Below, piece by piece: positions 52,855-61,355 of a stretch of 64,000 bases of DNA (positions within the stretch are counted from its first letter, which is position 1; every line of letters starts with the position of its first letter). The notes under the pieces are model-generated. The model did not search any database. It was not told the origin of the DNA and was given only the letters and a program-made list of their open reading frames with translations. The position numbers were made by a program, and so were the translations under genes. The stretch is from positions 62,001 through 126,000 of the forward strand of contig NZ_AXVA01000014.1 of assembly GCF_000482325.1 (NCBI RefSeq). Direction: 5' to 3'. This DNA comes from Bacillus sp. UNC438CL73TsuS30 (GTDB lineage: Bacteria > Bacillota > Bacilli > Bacillales > Cytobacillaceae).

Positions 52855-54249
52855 TTATTGGAAATTATCTAAGTCTTCTTTGTGTTTTTTTAGTTTACGA
52901 ATAACCGATGGCTGGCTGATACCAAGATATTTAGCTATTTCATAAGTGGATTTGCATTGCTTTTGAGCTTTTTCCAGCATCCATTTTTCCACTAGATCTA
53001 ATACAGTTTTAAGATTCGTTTCTTCTGTTATCAGATTTTCAATCAGGGAGACATCCTCCTCGTGTGTGGATCCCTCACCCAGAATGGAAGTGGGGAGTGA
53101 ATGCAGACGAATAATGGGTTCTTCGGTAGTTAAAACAAGTCTTTCAAGTAAGTTCTCTAATTCTCGAACATTCCCGGGCCATTTATAATTAAGTAATTTT
53201 TCAAATAAGGAAGGGTGTAATTTTTTCGCCGTTTTATATTTCTTGTTCATTAACTCGATATAATGGTTAATTAATAGAGAAATATCTTCCTTTCGATTGC
53301 GTAGGGGAGGTATGGAAAGAGGAATTACATTTAATCTATAATATAAATCAAGACGGAATTCCCCTTTTTGCACCATTTCTTCTAAATTTTTATTTGTAGC
53401 TGTTACTAACCTAAAATCAACATGCCGCTCTTTCGTTCCGCCCACTCGGTTAAACTTCTTTTCTTGTAAAACCTTTAATAATTTTGCTTGGATGGACAAG
53501 GGCAGTTCGCCGATTTCATCTAAAAATAGCGTACCTTCATGGGCTTGTTCAATCAATCCCGGTTTCCCATTTTTTTGTGCGCCTGTAAATGAACCGGATT
53601 CATAACCGAACATTTCCGATTCAAATAAACTTGCTGGGATGGTTGAGCAATTTACTTCGATAAAAGGTTTCTTATGCCGGTTGCTATAAGTATGCATTTT
53701 TCGGGCTAGCATGCTCTTTCCAACTCCAGACTCTCCTAACATCAAAACTGTAGCATCGGTAGGGGCTACCCGCTGGATGGTTTTCGCGATTTGCTGCATT
53801 TCCTTACTTCGATAGAGGATATCCTCTCTGCCCTTTAGTTCCTCCATCTCGATTTGATACTCTTTTAACTTTCTTTCTAATTGTTCGTATTGAGCTTGAA
53901 GGCTGCTAATTTCTGTTCGGTCAAGGGCGTAACTAATAACGCGGATGATCTCCCCTTTATCATTGCAAATGGGATAAGCTGTCGACATAATAACTTTTCC
54001 TTTTTTTGTGTTTTGCATAATTTGAATGGGTTTTTGTTCAGTGAGTACTTTTGCTGTAATCGAGGGCGTTAAGATCCCTAGCTCCTGAAGTTCAAAAATA
54101 GATTTCCCAATGTATTCTTTTGGTCCGTCTTCATAAACCGTCCAATGCTCACTATTGGTATACAAAATAACCCCTTTTTCATCCGTGATGGTGATATTAT
54201 TATTGGAAGTTTTTACAATAGTCTCTAATATAATTTCTGCTATCGACAT
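52855..54249 (-). CDS. Sigma-54 activator with PAS domain (GabR-type)
   Basis: A 464-residue bacterial enhancer-binding protein. PAS sensor domain residues 10-115, coiled coil 115-140, AAA+ domain about 142-375 with Walker A GESGVGKS, the sigma-54 contact loop as GSFTGA, Walker B FLDEIGEL and arginine-finger region; C-terminal Fis-type helix-turn-helix (TYEIAKYLGISQPSVIRKL). It is divergent from gabP, whose promoter has a -24/-12 element and palindromic enhancer sites. A similar activator controlling gab genes is known in B. thuringiensis. It lacks a GAF or receiver domain, so the signal is probably a small ligand such as GABA. Confidence 0.9.
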   Translation of the reverse strand: MSIAEIILETIVKTSNNNITITDEKGVILYTNSEHWTVYEDGPKEYIGKSIFELQELGILTPSITAKVLTEQKPIQIMQNTKKGKVIMSTAYPICNDKGEIIRVISYALDRTEISSLQAQYEQLERKLKEYQIEMEELKGREDILYRSKEMQQIAKTIQRVAPTDATVLMLGESGVGKSMLARKMHTYSNRHKKPFIEVNCSTIPASLFESEMFGYESGSFTGAQKNGKPGLIEQAHEGTLFLDEIGELPLSIQAKLLKVLQEKKFNRVGGTKERHVDFRLVTATNKNLEEMVQKGEFRLDLYYRLNVIPLSIPPLRNRKEDISLLINHYIELMNKKYKTAKKLHPSLFEKLLNYKWPGNVRELENLLERLVLTTEEPIIRLHSLPTSILGEGSTHEEDVSLIENLITEETNLKTVLDLVEKWMLEKAQKQCKSTYEIAKYLGISQPSVIRKLKKHKEDLDNFQ

Positions 54250-54288
54250 GAGTTCTCCTTTTGTATCTCGTAATCTACTTTAAATATA

Positions 54289-54354
54289 ATTCAAAATTGA
54301 ATCAATAATCAATAAGTGAATCAGAAAAATCTAATTTTAATTCAAAAACGAATT
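54289..54354. promoter_or_regulatory. Paired upstream activator sites before gabP
   Basis: ATTCAAAATTGAAT (54289-54302) and AATTCAAAAACGAATT (54339-54354) are both near-palindromes sharing ATTCAA, with centres 51 bases apart (about five helical turns), 50-115 bases before the -24 box. They are probable binding sites of the divergent activator. Confidence 0.7.
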
Positions 54355-54404
54355 GATTTTTTAAAAAAGTTCGACTTTTTTGTCTAAATTAAGGGAAATT
54401 ACTG

Positions 54405-54421
54405 TTGGCACGTTAATTGCA
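54405..54421 (+). promoter_or_regulatory. Sigma-54 -24/-12 promoter of gabPTD
   Basis: TTGGCAC, five bases, TTGCA: exact consensus. It lies 43 bases upstream of the gabP start. Confidence 0.93.
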
Positions 54422-54463
54422 TTAAATATAGATGTATATCGATAAAAATTGGGGGGATGTTTG

Positions 54464-55873
54464 GTGGGGTTTCAAAATCATGAACTGAAACATGATCTGA
54501 AGACAAGGCATGTAACCATGATTTCGATTGGCGGTGTAATAGGTGCAGGCCTATTTATAGGAAGCGGAACGATGATTATGTCGGCAGGACCGGGTGCATT
54601 GATTTCTTATATCATTGCAGGATTAATGATTGTTCTGGTCATGCGGATGCTAGGAGAAATGGCAGTTGTTAACCCTGATAGTGGTTCCTTTGCTACTTAC
54701 GCGCAGCAGGCCTTTGGGCCGTGGGCCGGGTATACGATTGGCTGGTTATATTGGTTCAATTGGGTAATTATTGTAGCGATTGAAGCAACCTTATTGGGAA
54801 CGTTTGTTCACAATTGGATTCCTTCTATACCTGCATGGGTGGCAAGTTTAGTCTTTCCTATTTTAATGACAGCTACGAATGTCTTCTCGGTTAAAACCTA
54901 CGGGGAGTTTGAATACTGGTTAGCTTTTATTAAGGTTTCTGCCATTATTATTTTTCTAGGTGTAGGTACAGTAATCATTTTTGGTTTGTTTCCAGGAGTT
55001 AAAGCGACAGGGATTACCAGCTTGATGTCAGGTGCCGGCTTCTTCCCGCATGGATGGATGCCTGTACTCCTAAGTGTCATCTTTATTACCTTCTCGCTAT
55101 CAGGGAGTGAGGTAGCAGCGATTGCGGCGGGAGAGTCCGAAAATCCGGAAAAGAATATCATTAAGGCGATCAATGCTGTAGTTTGGCGGCTTCTGCTTTT
55201 CTTTGTCGGTTCCGTAGCTATTTTAGTTATGATTATTCCACAAAATGCCAAAGATTTGTTGCAATCACCTTATGCCAGTGTTTTCGATATGGCTGGCCTT
55301 CCCGCTGCTGCTCAAGTCATGAACGGAATTATTTTTATTTCGCTTCTTTCTGTTTTAAATTCCGGGCTCTATACAAGTTCGCGTATGCTGTACTCTCTTT
55401 CGAAAAAGGGAACGGCTCCAAAATTCCTGTCACGAGTCAGCAAAAGGGGGATTCCGCTTTGGGCTTTGGCTGTAAGCGTTATCTTTACCTATGTATTCGC
55501 CACGTTTAAGTTTGTCTCACCAAATGGATTGTTTGTCTTTTTGGCTAATGCTTCCGGTGGTGTAACCATCGTGATGTATATTTTTATTGCTTTCTCCCAT
55601 ATACGCCTTCGAGTAAGAGCGGAAAAGGAAGATCCTAAGAAACTTAAAGTGAAAATGTGGTTATTTCCTCACTTAACCTATGCTACGATTGTCGTCCTAT
55701 TTATTATTTTTGTTGCCCAAGCATTTATCGATTCAATGCGTGAACAATTCTATCTTACTTCACTTCTTACGATCCTCGTGATCGGTTCTTACTTTCTTTT
55801 TTACCGAAAAAAGGAGAAGGCCAAGAACCAGCCGGATCTTGGATTTAATTCTGAAAAAATAGTAAATGATTAA
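54464..55873 (+). CDS. gabP: GABA permease
   Basis: A 469-residue twelve-helix transporter of the AAT family. Motifs KTRHVTMISIGGVIGAGLFI, MRMLGEMAVVNPDSGSFATY and YTSSRMLYSLSKKG match GabP. GTG at 54464 has GGGGGGA six bases before; the frame is open to a TTG at 54449 that lies ahead of that site. It is about half identical by eye to the permease at 14443. It imports GABA and perhaps 5-aminovalerate. First gene of gabPTD. Confidence 0.88.
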   Translation: MGFQNHELKHDLKTRHVTMISIGGVIGAGLFIGSGTMIMSAGPGALISYIIAGLMIVLVMRMLGEMAVVNPDSGSFATYAQQAFGPWAGYTIGWLYWFNWVIIVAIEATLLGTFVHNWIPSIPAWVASLVFPILMTATNVFSVKTYGEFEYWLAFIKVSAIIIFLGVGTVIIFGLFPGVKATGITSLMSGAGFFPHGWMPVLLSVIFITFSLSGSEVAAIAAGESENPEKNIIKAINAVVWRLLLFFVGSVAILVMIIPQNAKDLLQSPYASVFDMAGLPAAAQVMNGIIFISLLSVLNSGLYTSSRMLYSLSKKGTAPKFLSRVSKRGIPLWALAVSVIFTYVFATFKFVSPNGLFVFLANASGGVTIVMYIFIAFSHIRLRVRAEKEDPKKLKVKMWLFPHLTYATIVVLFIIFVAQAFIDSMREQFYLTSLLTILVIGSYFLFYRKKEKAKNQPDLGFNSEKIVND

Positions 55874-55903
55874 TTTTATTTTTAAAACGAAAGGGAGATT
55901 ATC

Positions 55904-57262
55904 ATGAGTTTTGCAAAAATCGAAACAAATATACCAGGGGAAAAATCAAAAAGTTTAGTAGAGAGACGTGAAAATATCGTACCAAAGGGCGTGAGCTATG
56001 GGGTTCCGGCTTTTGCTGAATCAGCCGATGGGGCGCTGATCCAAGATGTGGATGGGAATACCTTTATTGATTTTGTCGGAGCAATCGGAGTACAAAACGT
56101 AGGACATGGTCATCCGAAAGTGAAACAAGCACTACATGAACAAGTGGATCAGTTTATCCATACAGGCTTTAATGTGATGATGTTCGAATCCTATATTGAG
56201 CTTGCTGAAAAACTTGCTAGTCTCGCACCAGGGCGACATGAGAAGAAAGTACTTTTACAAAATAGTGGGGCAGAAGCAGTCGAAAATGCCGTGAAAATTG
56301 CACGAAAGTATACTAAAAGACAAGGGATTATTTCTTTTTCAAGGGGATATCACGGCCGGACCTTAATGACGATGACCATGACAAGTAAGGTGAAGCCATA
56401 CAAATTTGAATTTGGACCGTTTGCTCCTGAGGTTTATAGAGCGCCGTTTCCGTATATGTACAGACGCCCTGATGGGTTAACAGAAGAGCAGTATGAAGAT
56501 TTTGTGCTTGAGGAATTTCGTAATTTCTTTGTAAGCGATGTGGCACCGGAATCAATTGCAGCCGTTGTGATGGAGCCGGTCCAAGGTGAAGGTGGATTTA
56601 TTGTTCCTGGAAAACGCTTCGTACAGGGAGTCGCCCAATTATGTAAGGAAAATGGAATTCTCTTTATCGCAGATGAGATTCAAACTGGTTTTGCCCGCAC
56701 CGGCAGATACTTTGCAATTGAGCATTTTGATGTGGTTCCAGACCTGCTTACGGTATCAAAATCCATGGGAGCGGGCGTACCAATTAGCGGCGTGATTGGA
56801 CGTAAAGAAATCATGGACGCGGCAGACCCTGGGGAGCTTGGCGGAACCTATAGCGGCAGCCCATTGGGATGTAAAGCGGCCTTAGCTGTCTTAGATATTA
56901 TCGAAGAAGAAGGGCTAAATCAGCGCGGGGAAGAAATCGGAAAAATCGTCATGGATAAGTTTAAAGTATTCTATGACAAATTTGAATGCATTGGCGATAT
57001 AAGAGGCCTTGGAGCCATGTGTGCAATTGAAATTGTAAAAGATCGGGAAACAAAGGAGCCGGCAAAAGATTTGACCAATCAAATCATTAAAGAAGCGAAC
57101 AAAAGAGGCTTGTTAATCCTTAGCGCAGGTATTTACAGCAATGTCATTCGTCTGCTTATGCCGCTGGTCATTACCGATGAGCAATTGGCGGAAGGTTTAA
57201 CCATTTTAGAAAATTCCATTGAGGCAGCGCTCGTTTCTTCTGGAAGCGTTAGTTTAGTATAA
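55904..57262 (+). CDS. gabT: 4-aminobutyrate (5-aminovalerate) aminotransferase
   Basis: PLP enzyme transferring the amino group from GABA to 2-oxoglutarate, giving succinic semialdehyde and glutamate; many homologues also use 5-aminovalerate (DavT). The 452-residue class III transaminase has NSGAEAVENAVKIARKYT, SRGYHGRT, EPVQGEGGF, DEIQTGFARTG and the PLP lysine K286 in VSKSMGAGVP. AAAGGGAG precedes the ATG. It lies 30 bases after gabP. Confidence 0.95.
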   Translation: MSFAKIETNIPGEKSKSLVERRENIVPKGVSYGVPAFAESADGALIQDVDGNTFIDFVGAIGVQNVGHGHPKVKQALHEQVDQFIHTGFNVMMFESYIELAEKLASLAPGRHEKKVLLQNSGAEAVENAVKIARKYTKRQGIISFSRGYHGRTLMTMTMTSKVKPYKFEFGPFAPEVYRAPFPYMYRRPDGLTEEQYEDFVLEEFRNFFVSDVAPESIAAVVMEPVQGEGGFIVPGKRFVQGVAQLCKENGILFIADEIQTGFARTGRYFAIEHFDVVPDLLTVSKSMGAGVPISGVIGRKEIMDAADPGELGGTYSGSPLGCKAALAVLDIIEEEGLNQRGEEIGKIVMDKFKVFYDKFECIGDIRGLGAMCAIEIVKDRETKEPAKDLTNQIIKEANKRGLLILSAGIYSNVIRLLMPLVITDEQLAEGLTILENSIEAALVSSGSVSLV

Positions 57263-57304
57263 ACGTAGAAATTTTATGAGAAATAATAGAAAAGGAGAAT
57301 TCGT

Positions 57305-58735
57305 ATGAGCACATATTTAATGCAGATCAACGGGGAAAGTGTTGAAAGTGAAAGTAAGGAAATGATTAAGGTAATTAACCCTGCGAATAATCAGGTGATC
57401 GCAGAAGTTCCAAAAGGGGGAATGGTTGAAGCGAAAAAGGCGGTAGATGCAGCATTTGCCGCTTTTAAGGAATGGTCTGTTAAAACGGCTGAGGAACGCA
57501 GTCAATTATTAATGAAATGGTTTCAATTGATAGATGAAAATAAAGAAGAACTCGCACGGATTATGACAGAAGAGCAAGGGAAGCCGTTGAAAGAAGCGTT
57601 GGGTGAGATTATTAATGCGAACAGCTATGTTTCCTGGTATGCAGAAGAAGGAAAACGGATTTATGGCGAAACGATTCCATCCTCCCATCCGAATAAACGA
57701 ATTCTTATTCAGAAACAACCGGTAGGTGTAGTTGCAGCGATTACACCATGGAATTTCCCTGCCTCGATGATTACTAGAAAGGTAGCACCTGCACTGGCAG
57801 CCGGTTGTACGGCTGTTATTAAGCCGGCCACTCAAACTCCTTTAACAGCCTTAAAGATGGTTGAGTTTGGACATTTGGCTGGAATTCCAAAAGGCGTGTT
57901 AAATGTCGTGACTGGAGATTCCAGGGCAATTGGTGATGCTTGGCTGCAAGATGAGCGTGTTCGTAAACTAACATTTACCGGTTCGACAGAGGTTGGTAAG
58001 ATGCTAATGAAGGGTGCGGCAGATACCGTTAAGAAAATTTCTTTAGAATTAGGCGGTCATGCGCCGTTTATCGTGATGGATGATGCAAATATTGATAAGG
58101 CGGTTGAAGGGGTTGTGGGCTCGAAGTTCAGGAATGCCGGTCAAACTTGTATTTGTACGAATCGTATCTATGTTCATGAATCAATTGAAGCCGAATTTAA
58201 TGAAAAATTCCGTGAAGCCGTTGCAAAATTAAGGATTGGAGATGGATTAGATCAAGGAACAGACATTGGTCCAATGATTGATTCACATGCTATTGATAAA
58301 GTAAAGGAACAAATTGATGATGCTCTTAGCAAGGGCGGGAAACTGCTTCAAGGCGGCAGCAGAGCTAATATTGCAGATGGTTACTTTTTTGAGCCGACAA
58401 TTATCACAAATGCTGGGGATGAAATGCTTTGTATGAAAGAGGAAACGTTTGGACCGCTGGCACCGGTGGCAACGTTTAAAACAGAAGAGGAAGTACTTGA
58501 GAGAGCGAATAATTCAATATACGGATTGGCTGCCTATGTTTATACGGAAAGCCTAAGCAGAGCGATTCGGATTAGTGAAAAGCTTGAGTATGGAATCGTC
58601 GGGCTAAATGATGCACTTCCGACGGTTGCACAGGCACCGTTCGGAGGATTTAAAGAAAGTGGTTTAGGACGCGAAGGCGGGCATTACGGGATTGATGAAT
58701 ATCTCGAAGTGAAATATGTTTCGATTGCATTTTAA
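57305..58735 (+). CDS. gabD: Succinate/glutarate-semialdehyde dehydrogenase
   Basis: Oxidises succinic semialdehyde to succinate (or glutaric semialdehyde to glutarate, DavD role) with NAD(P)+. The 476-residue product has TPWNFPASMITRKVAPALAAG, the glutamate in LELGGHAP, and the catalytic cysteine C282 in NAGQTCICTNR; the second cysteine C284 is the GabD redox-switch position. AAAGGAG precedes the ATG. Glutarate from the DavD reaction feeds csiD. Confidence 0.94.
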   Translation: MSTYLMQINGESVESESKEMIKVINPANNQVIAEVPKGGMVEAKKAVDAAFAAFKEWSVKTAEERSQLLMKWFQLIDENKEELARIMTEEQGKPLKEALGEIINANSYVSWYAEEGKRIYGETIPSSHPNKRILIQKQPVGVVAAITPWNFPASMITRKVAPALAAGCTAVIKPATQTPLTALKMVEFGHLAGIPKGVLNVVTGDSRAIGDAWLQDERVRKLTFTGSTEVGKMLMKGAADTVKKISLELGGHAPFIVMDDANIDKAVEGVVGSKFRNAGQTCICTNRIYVHESIEAEFNEKFREAVAKLRIGDGLDQGTDIGPMIDSHAIDKVKEQIDDALSKGGKLLQGGSRANIADGYFFEPTIITNAGDEMLCMKEETFGPLAPVATFKTEEEVLERANNSIYGLAAYVYTESLSRAIRISEKLEYGIVGLNDALPTVAQAPFGGFKESGLGREGGHYGIDEYLEVKYVSIAF

Positions 58736-58746
58736 AATATCAATGT

Positions 58747-58780
58747 AAGGAACCTCATATATAAAGGGGTTCCTTTTTTT
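58747..58780 (+). terminator. Terminator of gabPTD
   Basis: Stem AAGGAACC / GGTTCCTT (58747-58754 / 58768-58775) followed by TTTTT. Confidence 0.85.
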
Positions 58781-58808
58781 ATGGAAATAAAAAGGGGAGA
58801 ATTAAATA

Positions 58809-58837
58809 TTGACTAAAATTGAAATACTCAATATAAT
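58809..58837 (+). promoter_or_regulatory. Sigma-A promoter of the amt unit
   Basis: TTGACT (58809-58814), 17 bases, TATAAT (58832-58837), 35 bases before the start of the next gene. I do not see a clear TnrA or GlnR box. Confidence 0.75.
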
Positions 58838-58872
58838 CAGAAAAAGTAACATTTCATGTGAGGAGATATAAC

Positions 58873-59280
58873 ATGGACGTCATTGATGAATTATATCGCA
58901 CTTTAGAATTTCAATTTGATCCCAAAGAATTAGTTCATATCTTGCAAGAAATAAAGATATATAAGGAAAAAGAAATAGTTCAAATTAAAAACAAAATTAT
59001 AAAGTACGAAGAAAAAAGAAGAACACATGAGGCTTGGTATCAATCATTACCAGCTATAAAAAAGTTTTTCACAGGACGCCCCCCCAGCCATCATCAAGCA
59101 GTTGAGTACCTTGTTAATGTGAAACAGCGATTAATGAACATAGAAGATATTAAGAGAAAAATTAATGATTTAGAGAGAATTATAGTGATGGTGCAAGACG
59201 AGGAGAAACAAGCTATTGTTCTTTCTCATAGTGTTATAGAAGAACTTAAAAGCTATAAAGGAATAGGGGGCCAATCGTAA
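58873..59280 (+). CDS. Uncharacterised coiled-coil protein coupled to amt
   Basis: A 135-residue, charged, mostly helical protein with coiled-coil segments (residues about 25-55 and 88-110), no membrane segment and no recognised domain. ATG at 58873 has GAGGAGAT upstream; the GTG at 58858 overlaps that site. Its stop shares a base with the amt start (TAATG), so translation is coupled. Amt is usually paired with the PII protein GlnK; this protein is unrelated to PII and takes that place here. A role in transporter control is inference. Confidence 0.72.
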   Translation: MDVIDELYRTLEFQFDPKELVHILQEIKIYKEKEIVQIKNKIIKYEEKRRTHEAWYQSLPAIKKFFTGRPPSHHQAVEYLVNVKQRLMNIEDIKRKINDLERIIVMVQDEEKQAIVLSHSVIEELKSYKGIGGQS

Positions 59281-60548
59281 TGACAATCCCTGCCATTCAA
59301 TCAGGTCTTGATACGATCTGGGTTGTTCTGACTGCAGCTATGATTTTATTAATGGAAGGCGGATTTGCTCTGCTTGAAGCAGGCTTTGTTCGCTCTAAAA
59401 ACAGTGTGAATATTATTATGAAGGTATTTGCCGATATTACGATTGGGACACTTTGTTATTACTTAGTCGGCTTTGCGCTTATGTATGGTTCAGACCTTTT
59501 GGGTGTAATTGGTACGGATGGATTTATGTTAAAAGGGGATTTTACCCATTTAAAATTATCTATTTCGACGGATACCTTTTGGCTTTTCCAAGGTGCTTTT
59601 GTTATCGCAGTTATTTCCATTGTTTCCGGGGCTCTAGCAGAAAGGGTGAATTTCCGCGCTTATCTTTTATACGTTATATTGATGACTTCACTAATCTATC
59701 CAATTGCCGGACATTGGGTCTGGGGTGGAGGATGGTTAGGGAAACTAGGAATGGAAGACTTTGCAGGTTCTGCTGTTATACATGCTTTAGGAGGGTTCTC
59801 AGCATTAGCGGCAGCTATTCTTATCGGACCAAGAAAAGGTAAATTTACGTCAAAAAACTCCGCTTCCATTGCTTTGCCTAGTAATCTGCCGCTTGCTTCA
59901 GTAGGGGCCTTTTTATTATGGTTCGGCTGGTTTGGATTTAATGCTGGAAGTACACTGACAGCTACGGATGTGAGAATAGGTCACATCGCAATTGTAACCA
60001 TGTTATCAGCTGCTGCAGGCGGAGCAACCGCATTAATCTATACTTTATTCCGATACGGCCGATCGGATGCCCCATCTGTCATTAATGCCTCCCTCGCAGG
60101 CCTTGTGGGGATAACAGCTGGTTGTGCCTTTGTAAGCGACCAGTCATCCATCATAATTGGCGCGATTTCTGGTTTATTAATGATGGGTGCGACGAATTGG
60201 TTGGAAGCAAAACAGATTGATGACCCGGTTGGCGCTTTTCCAGTTCATGCTGTTTCTGGTGTATGGGGAACGATTGCTGTCGGTCTTTTCGCAACAAAAG
60301 GGGGCCTTTTAGAAGGAGGGGGCTGGCATTTATTATGGATTCAGTTGTTAGGATTAATCATTTTATGCGGATGGGGATTCCTGCTTACATGGGCAGGTTT
60401 AAAGCTCATCAATAAATGGGTCCCAATTCGAGCCTCAAATGATGAAGAAGATCTTGGTCTGGATATAAGTTACCATGGTATCATGGCAACCCATACATCT
60501 CCTGAGTTCCTTCAAGTGGGTGAGTATTTAAATAGGAATGAAGATTAA
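59280..60548 (+). CDS. amtB: Ammonium transporter
   Basis: A 422-residue, eleven-helix Amt channel-type transporter. Motifs DTIWVVLTAAMILLMEGGFA, GALAERVNFRAY, the twin histidines in VIHALGGFSALAA and FPVHAVSGVWGTIAVG, and LLWFGWFGFNAGS identify it. The cytosolic tail has GLDISYHG, usual for the family. Length is normal. In B. subtilis the homologue NrgA is followed by the PII gene nrgB; here no PII gene follows. Confidence 0.95.
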   Translation: MTIPAIQSGLDTIWVVLTAAMILLMEGGFALLEAGFVRSKNSVNIIMKVFADITIGTLCYYLVGFALMYGSDLLGVIGTDGFMLKGDFTHLKLSISTDTFWLFQGAFVIAVISIVSGALAERVNFRAYLLYVILMTSLIYPIAGHWVWGGGWLGKLGMEDFAGSAVIHALGGFSALAAAILIGPRKGKFTSKNSASIALPSNLPLASVGAFLLWFGWFGFNAGSTLTATDVRIGHIAIVTMLSAAAGGATALIYTLFRYGRSDAPSVINASLAGLVGITAGCAFVSDQSSIIIGAISGLLMMGATNWLEAKQIDDPVGAFPVHAVSGVWGTIAVGLFATKGGLLEGGGWHLLWIQLLGLIILCGWGFLLTWAGLKLINKWVPIRASNDEEDLGLDISYHGIMATHTSPEFLQVGEYLNRNED

Positions 60549-60560
60549 AGATAAAAATGA

Positions 60561-60598
60561 AAAAAACGTTAAAGCTCTAAGCGTTAACGTTTTTTTTA
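60561..60598 (+). terminator. Terminator after amtB
   Basis: Inverted repeat AAAAAACGTTAA / TTAACGTTTTTT with an inner AGCTC loop and long T run. Confidence 0.88.
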
Positions 60599-60707
60599 TT
60601 CGCCCCTCAAAAAAATGGAAAGTTTATTGTGTGTACAAAACGAGAATAAATGGATAATATATAGGGATATTTAAATTGATAAATCCAATAGGAAAGGTTG
60701 GATTAAA

Positions 60708-61142
60708 TTGTCAAAATCTATCCGCTCTATACCACGACCGCTTGTCAGGACAAATCAATCGGTCATTGTTATATGTTCTGTTTTAACATTATTTTCGGGC
60801 CAAGAATGGTTTTTACTGATACCATTTATATCTGGTCTCCTTGGGCTGTTTTTTGGGTTTAATCCCATTATGCAGATTGCAAAGAGATTTTTGCGTAAAG
60901 AGCCAAAGGCTTACATTCCTGAAGATTGGGATCAGCAGCAATTTAACCAAAAAATTGCCGTTATATGTTTAGGATTAAGTTTCATCGGCTTTATTACAGG
61001 ATGGAATACAGTTGGTTATGTATTTACTATTCTTGTTGCAATAGCAGCTTTCGTTGCAATATTAGGATTTTGTATTGGATGCTTCATCCATTATCAATGG
61101 AAAATGTACTCTTATAGAAGAAACAAAAACCACTCTAATTAG
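60708..61142 (+). CDS. DUF4395 membrane protein
   Basis: A 144-residue protein with four membrane helices. The pattern of IPRPLVRTNQSVIVICSVLT at the N-terminus, FFGFNPIMQIAKRFL, and the cysteine pair in GFCIGCFIHYQW fits DUF4395 proteins as I recall them, which often accompany thioredoxin or rhodanese functions. TTG start with AGGAAAGG. It stands alone. Confidence 0.75.
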   Translation: MSKSIRSIPRPLVRTNQSVIVICSVLTLFSGQEWFLLIPFISGLLGLFFGFNPIMQIAKRFLRKEPKAYIPEDWDQQQFNQKIAVICLGLSFIGFITGWNTVGYVFTILVAIAAFVAILGFCIGCFIHYQWKMYSYRRNKNHSN

Positions 61143-61149
61143 AAAAGAG

Positions 61150-61187
61150 AAAGCAGAATCCTGCAAACTGTGGGCGTTCTGCTTTTT
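61150..61187 (+). terminator. Terminator after DUF4395 gene
   Basis: Stem AGCAGAA / TTCTGCT with an 18-base interior that can pair partly, then a T run. Confidence 0.75.
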
Positions 61188-61289
61188 TATTTGTATAAAA
61201 AATGTATAATCTAACAAGGAAAAATGAAAGCGTTTTCAGTATATTTTTATTAAAATTTCAATTAAAACTGATAATTTAGTACTTTTAAT

Positions 61290-61319
61290 ATTGAATAATT
61301 ATTAATCTGTAAGTATAAT
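61290..61319 (+). promoter_or_regulatory. Promoter and ARG box of the arginine operon
   Basis: TTGAAT (61291-61296), 17 bases, TATAAT (61314-61319). The 18-mer from 61290 matches the ArgR/AhrC consensus (WNTGNATWWWWATNCANW) at all but two positions and covers the -35, so arginine repression is likely. Confidence 0.75.
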
Positions 61320-61355
61320 AATTCATTAAGAAGACGAATTCGGGAGATGAAAAGA

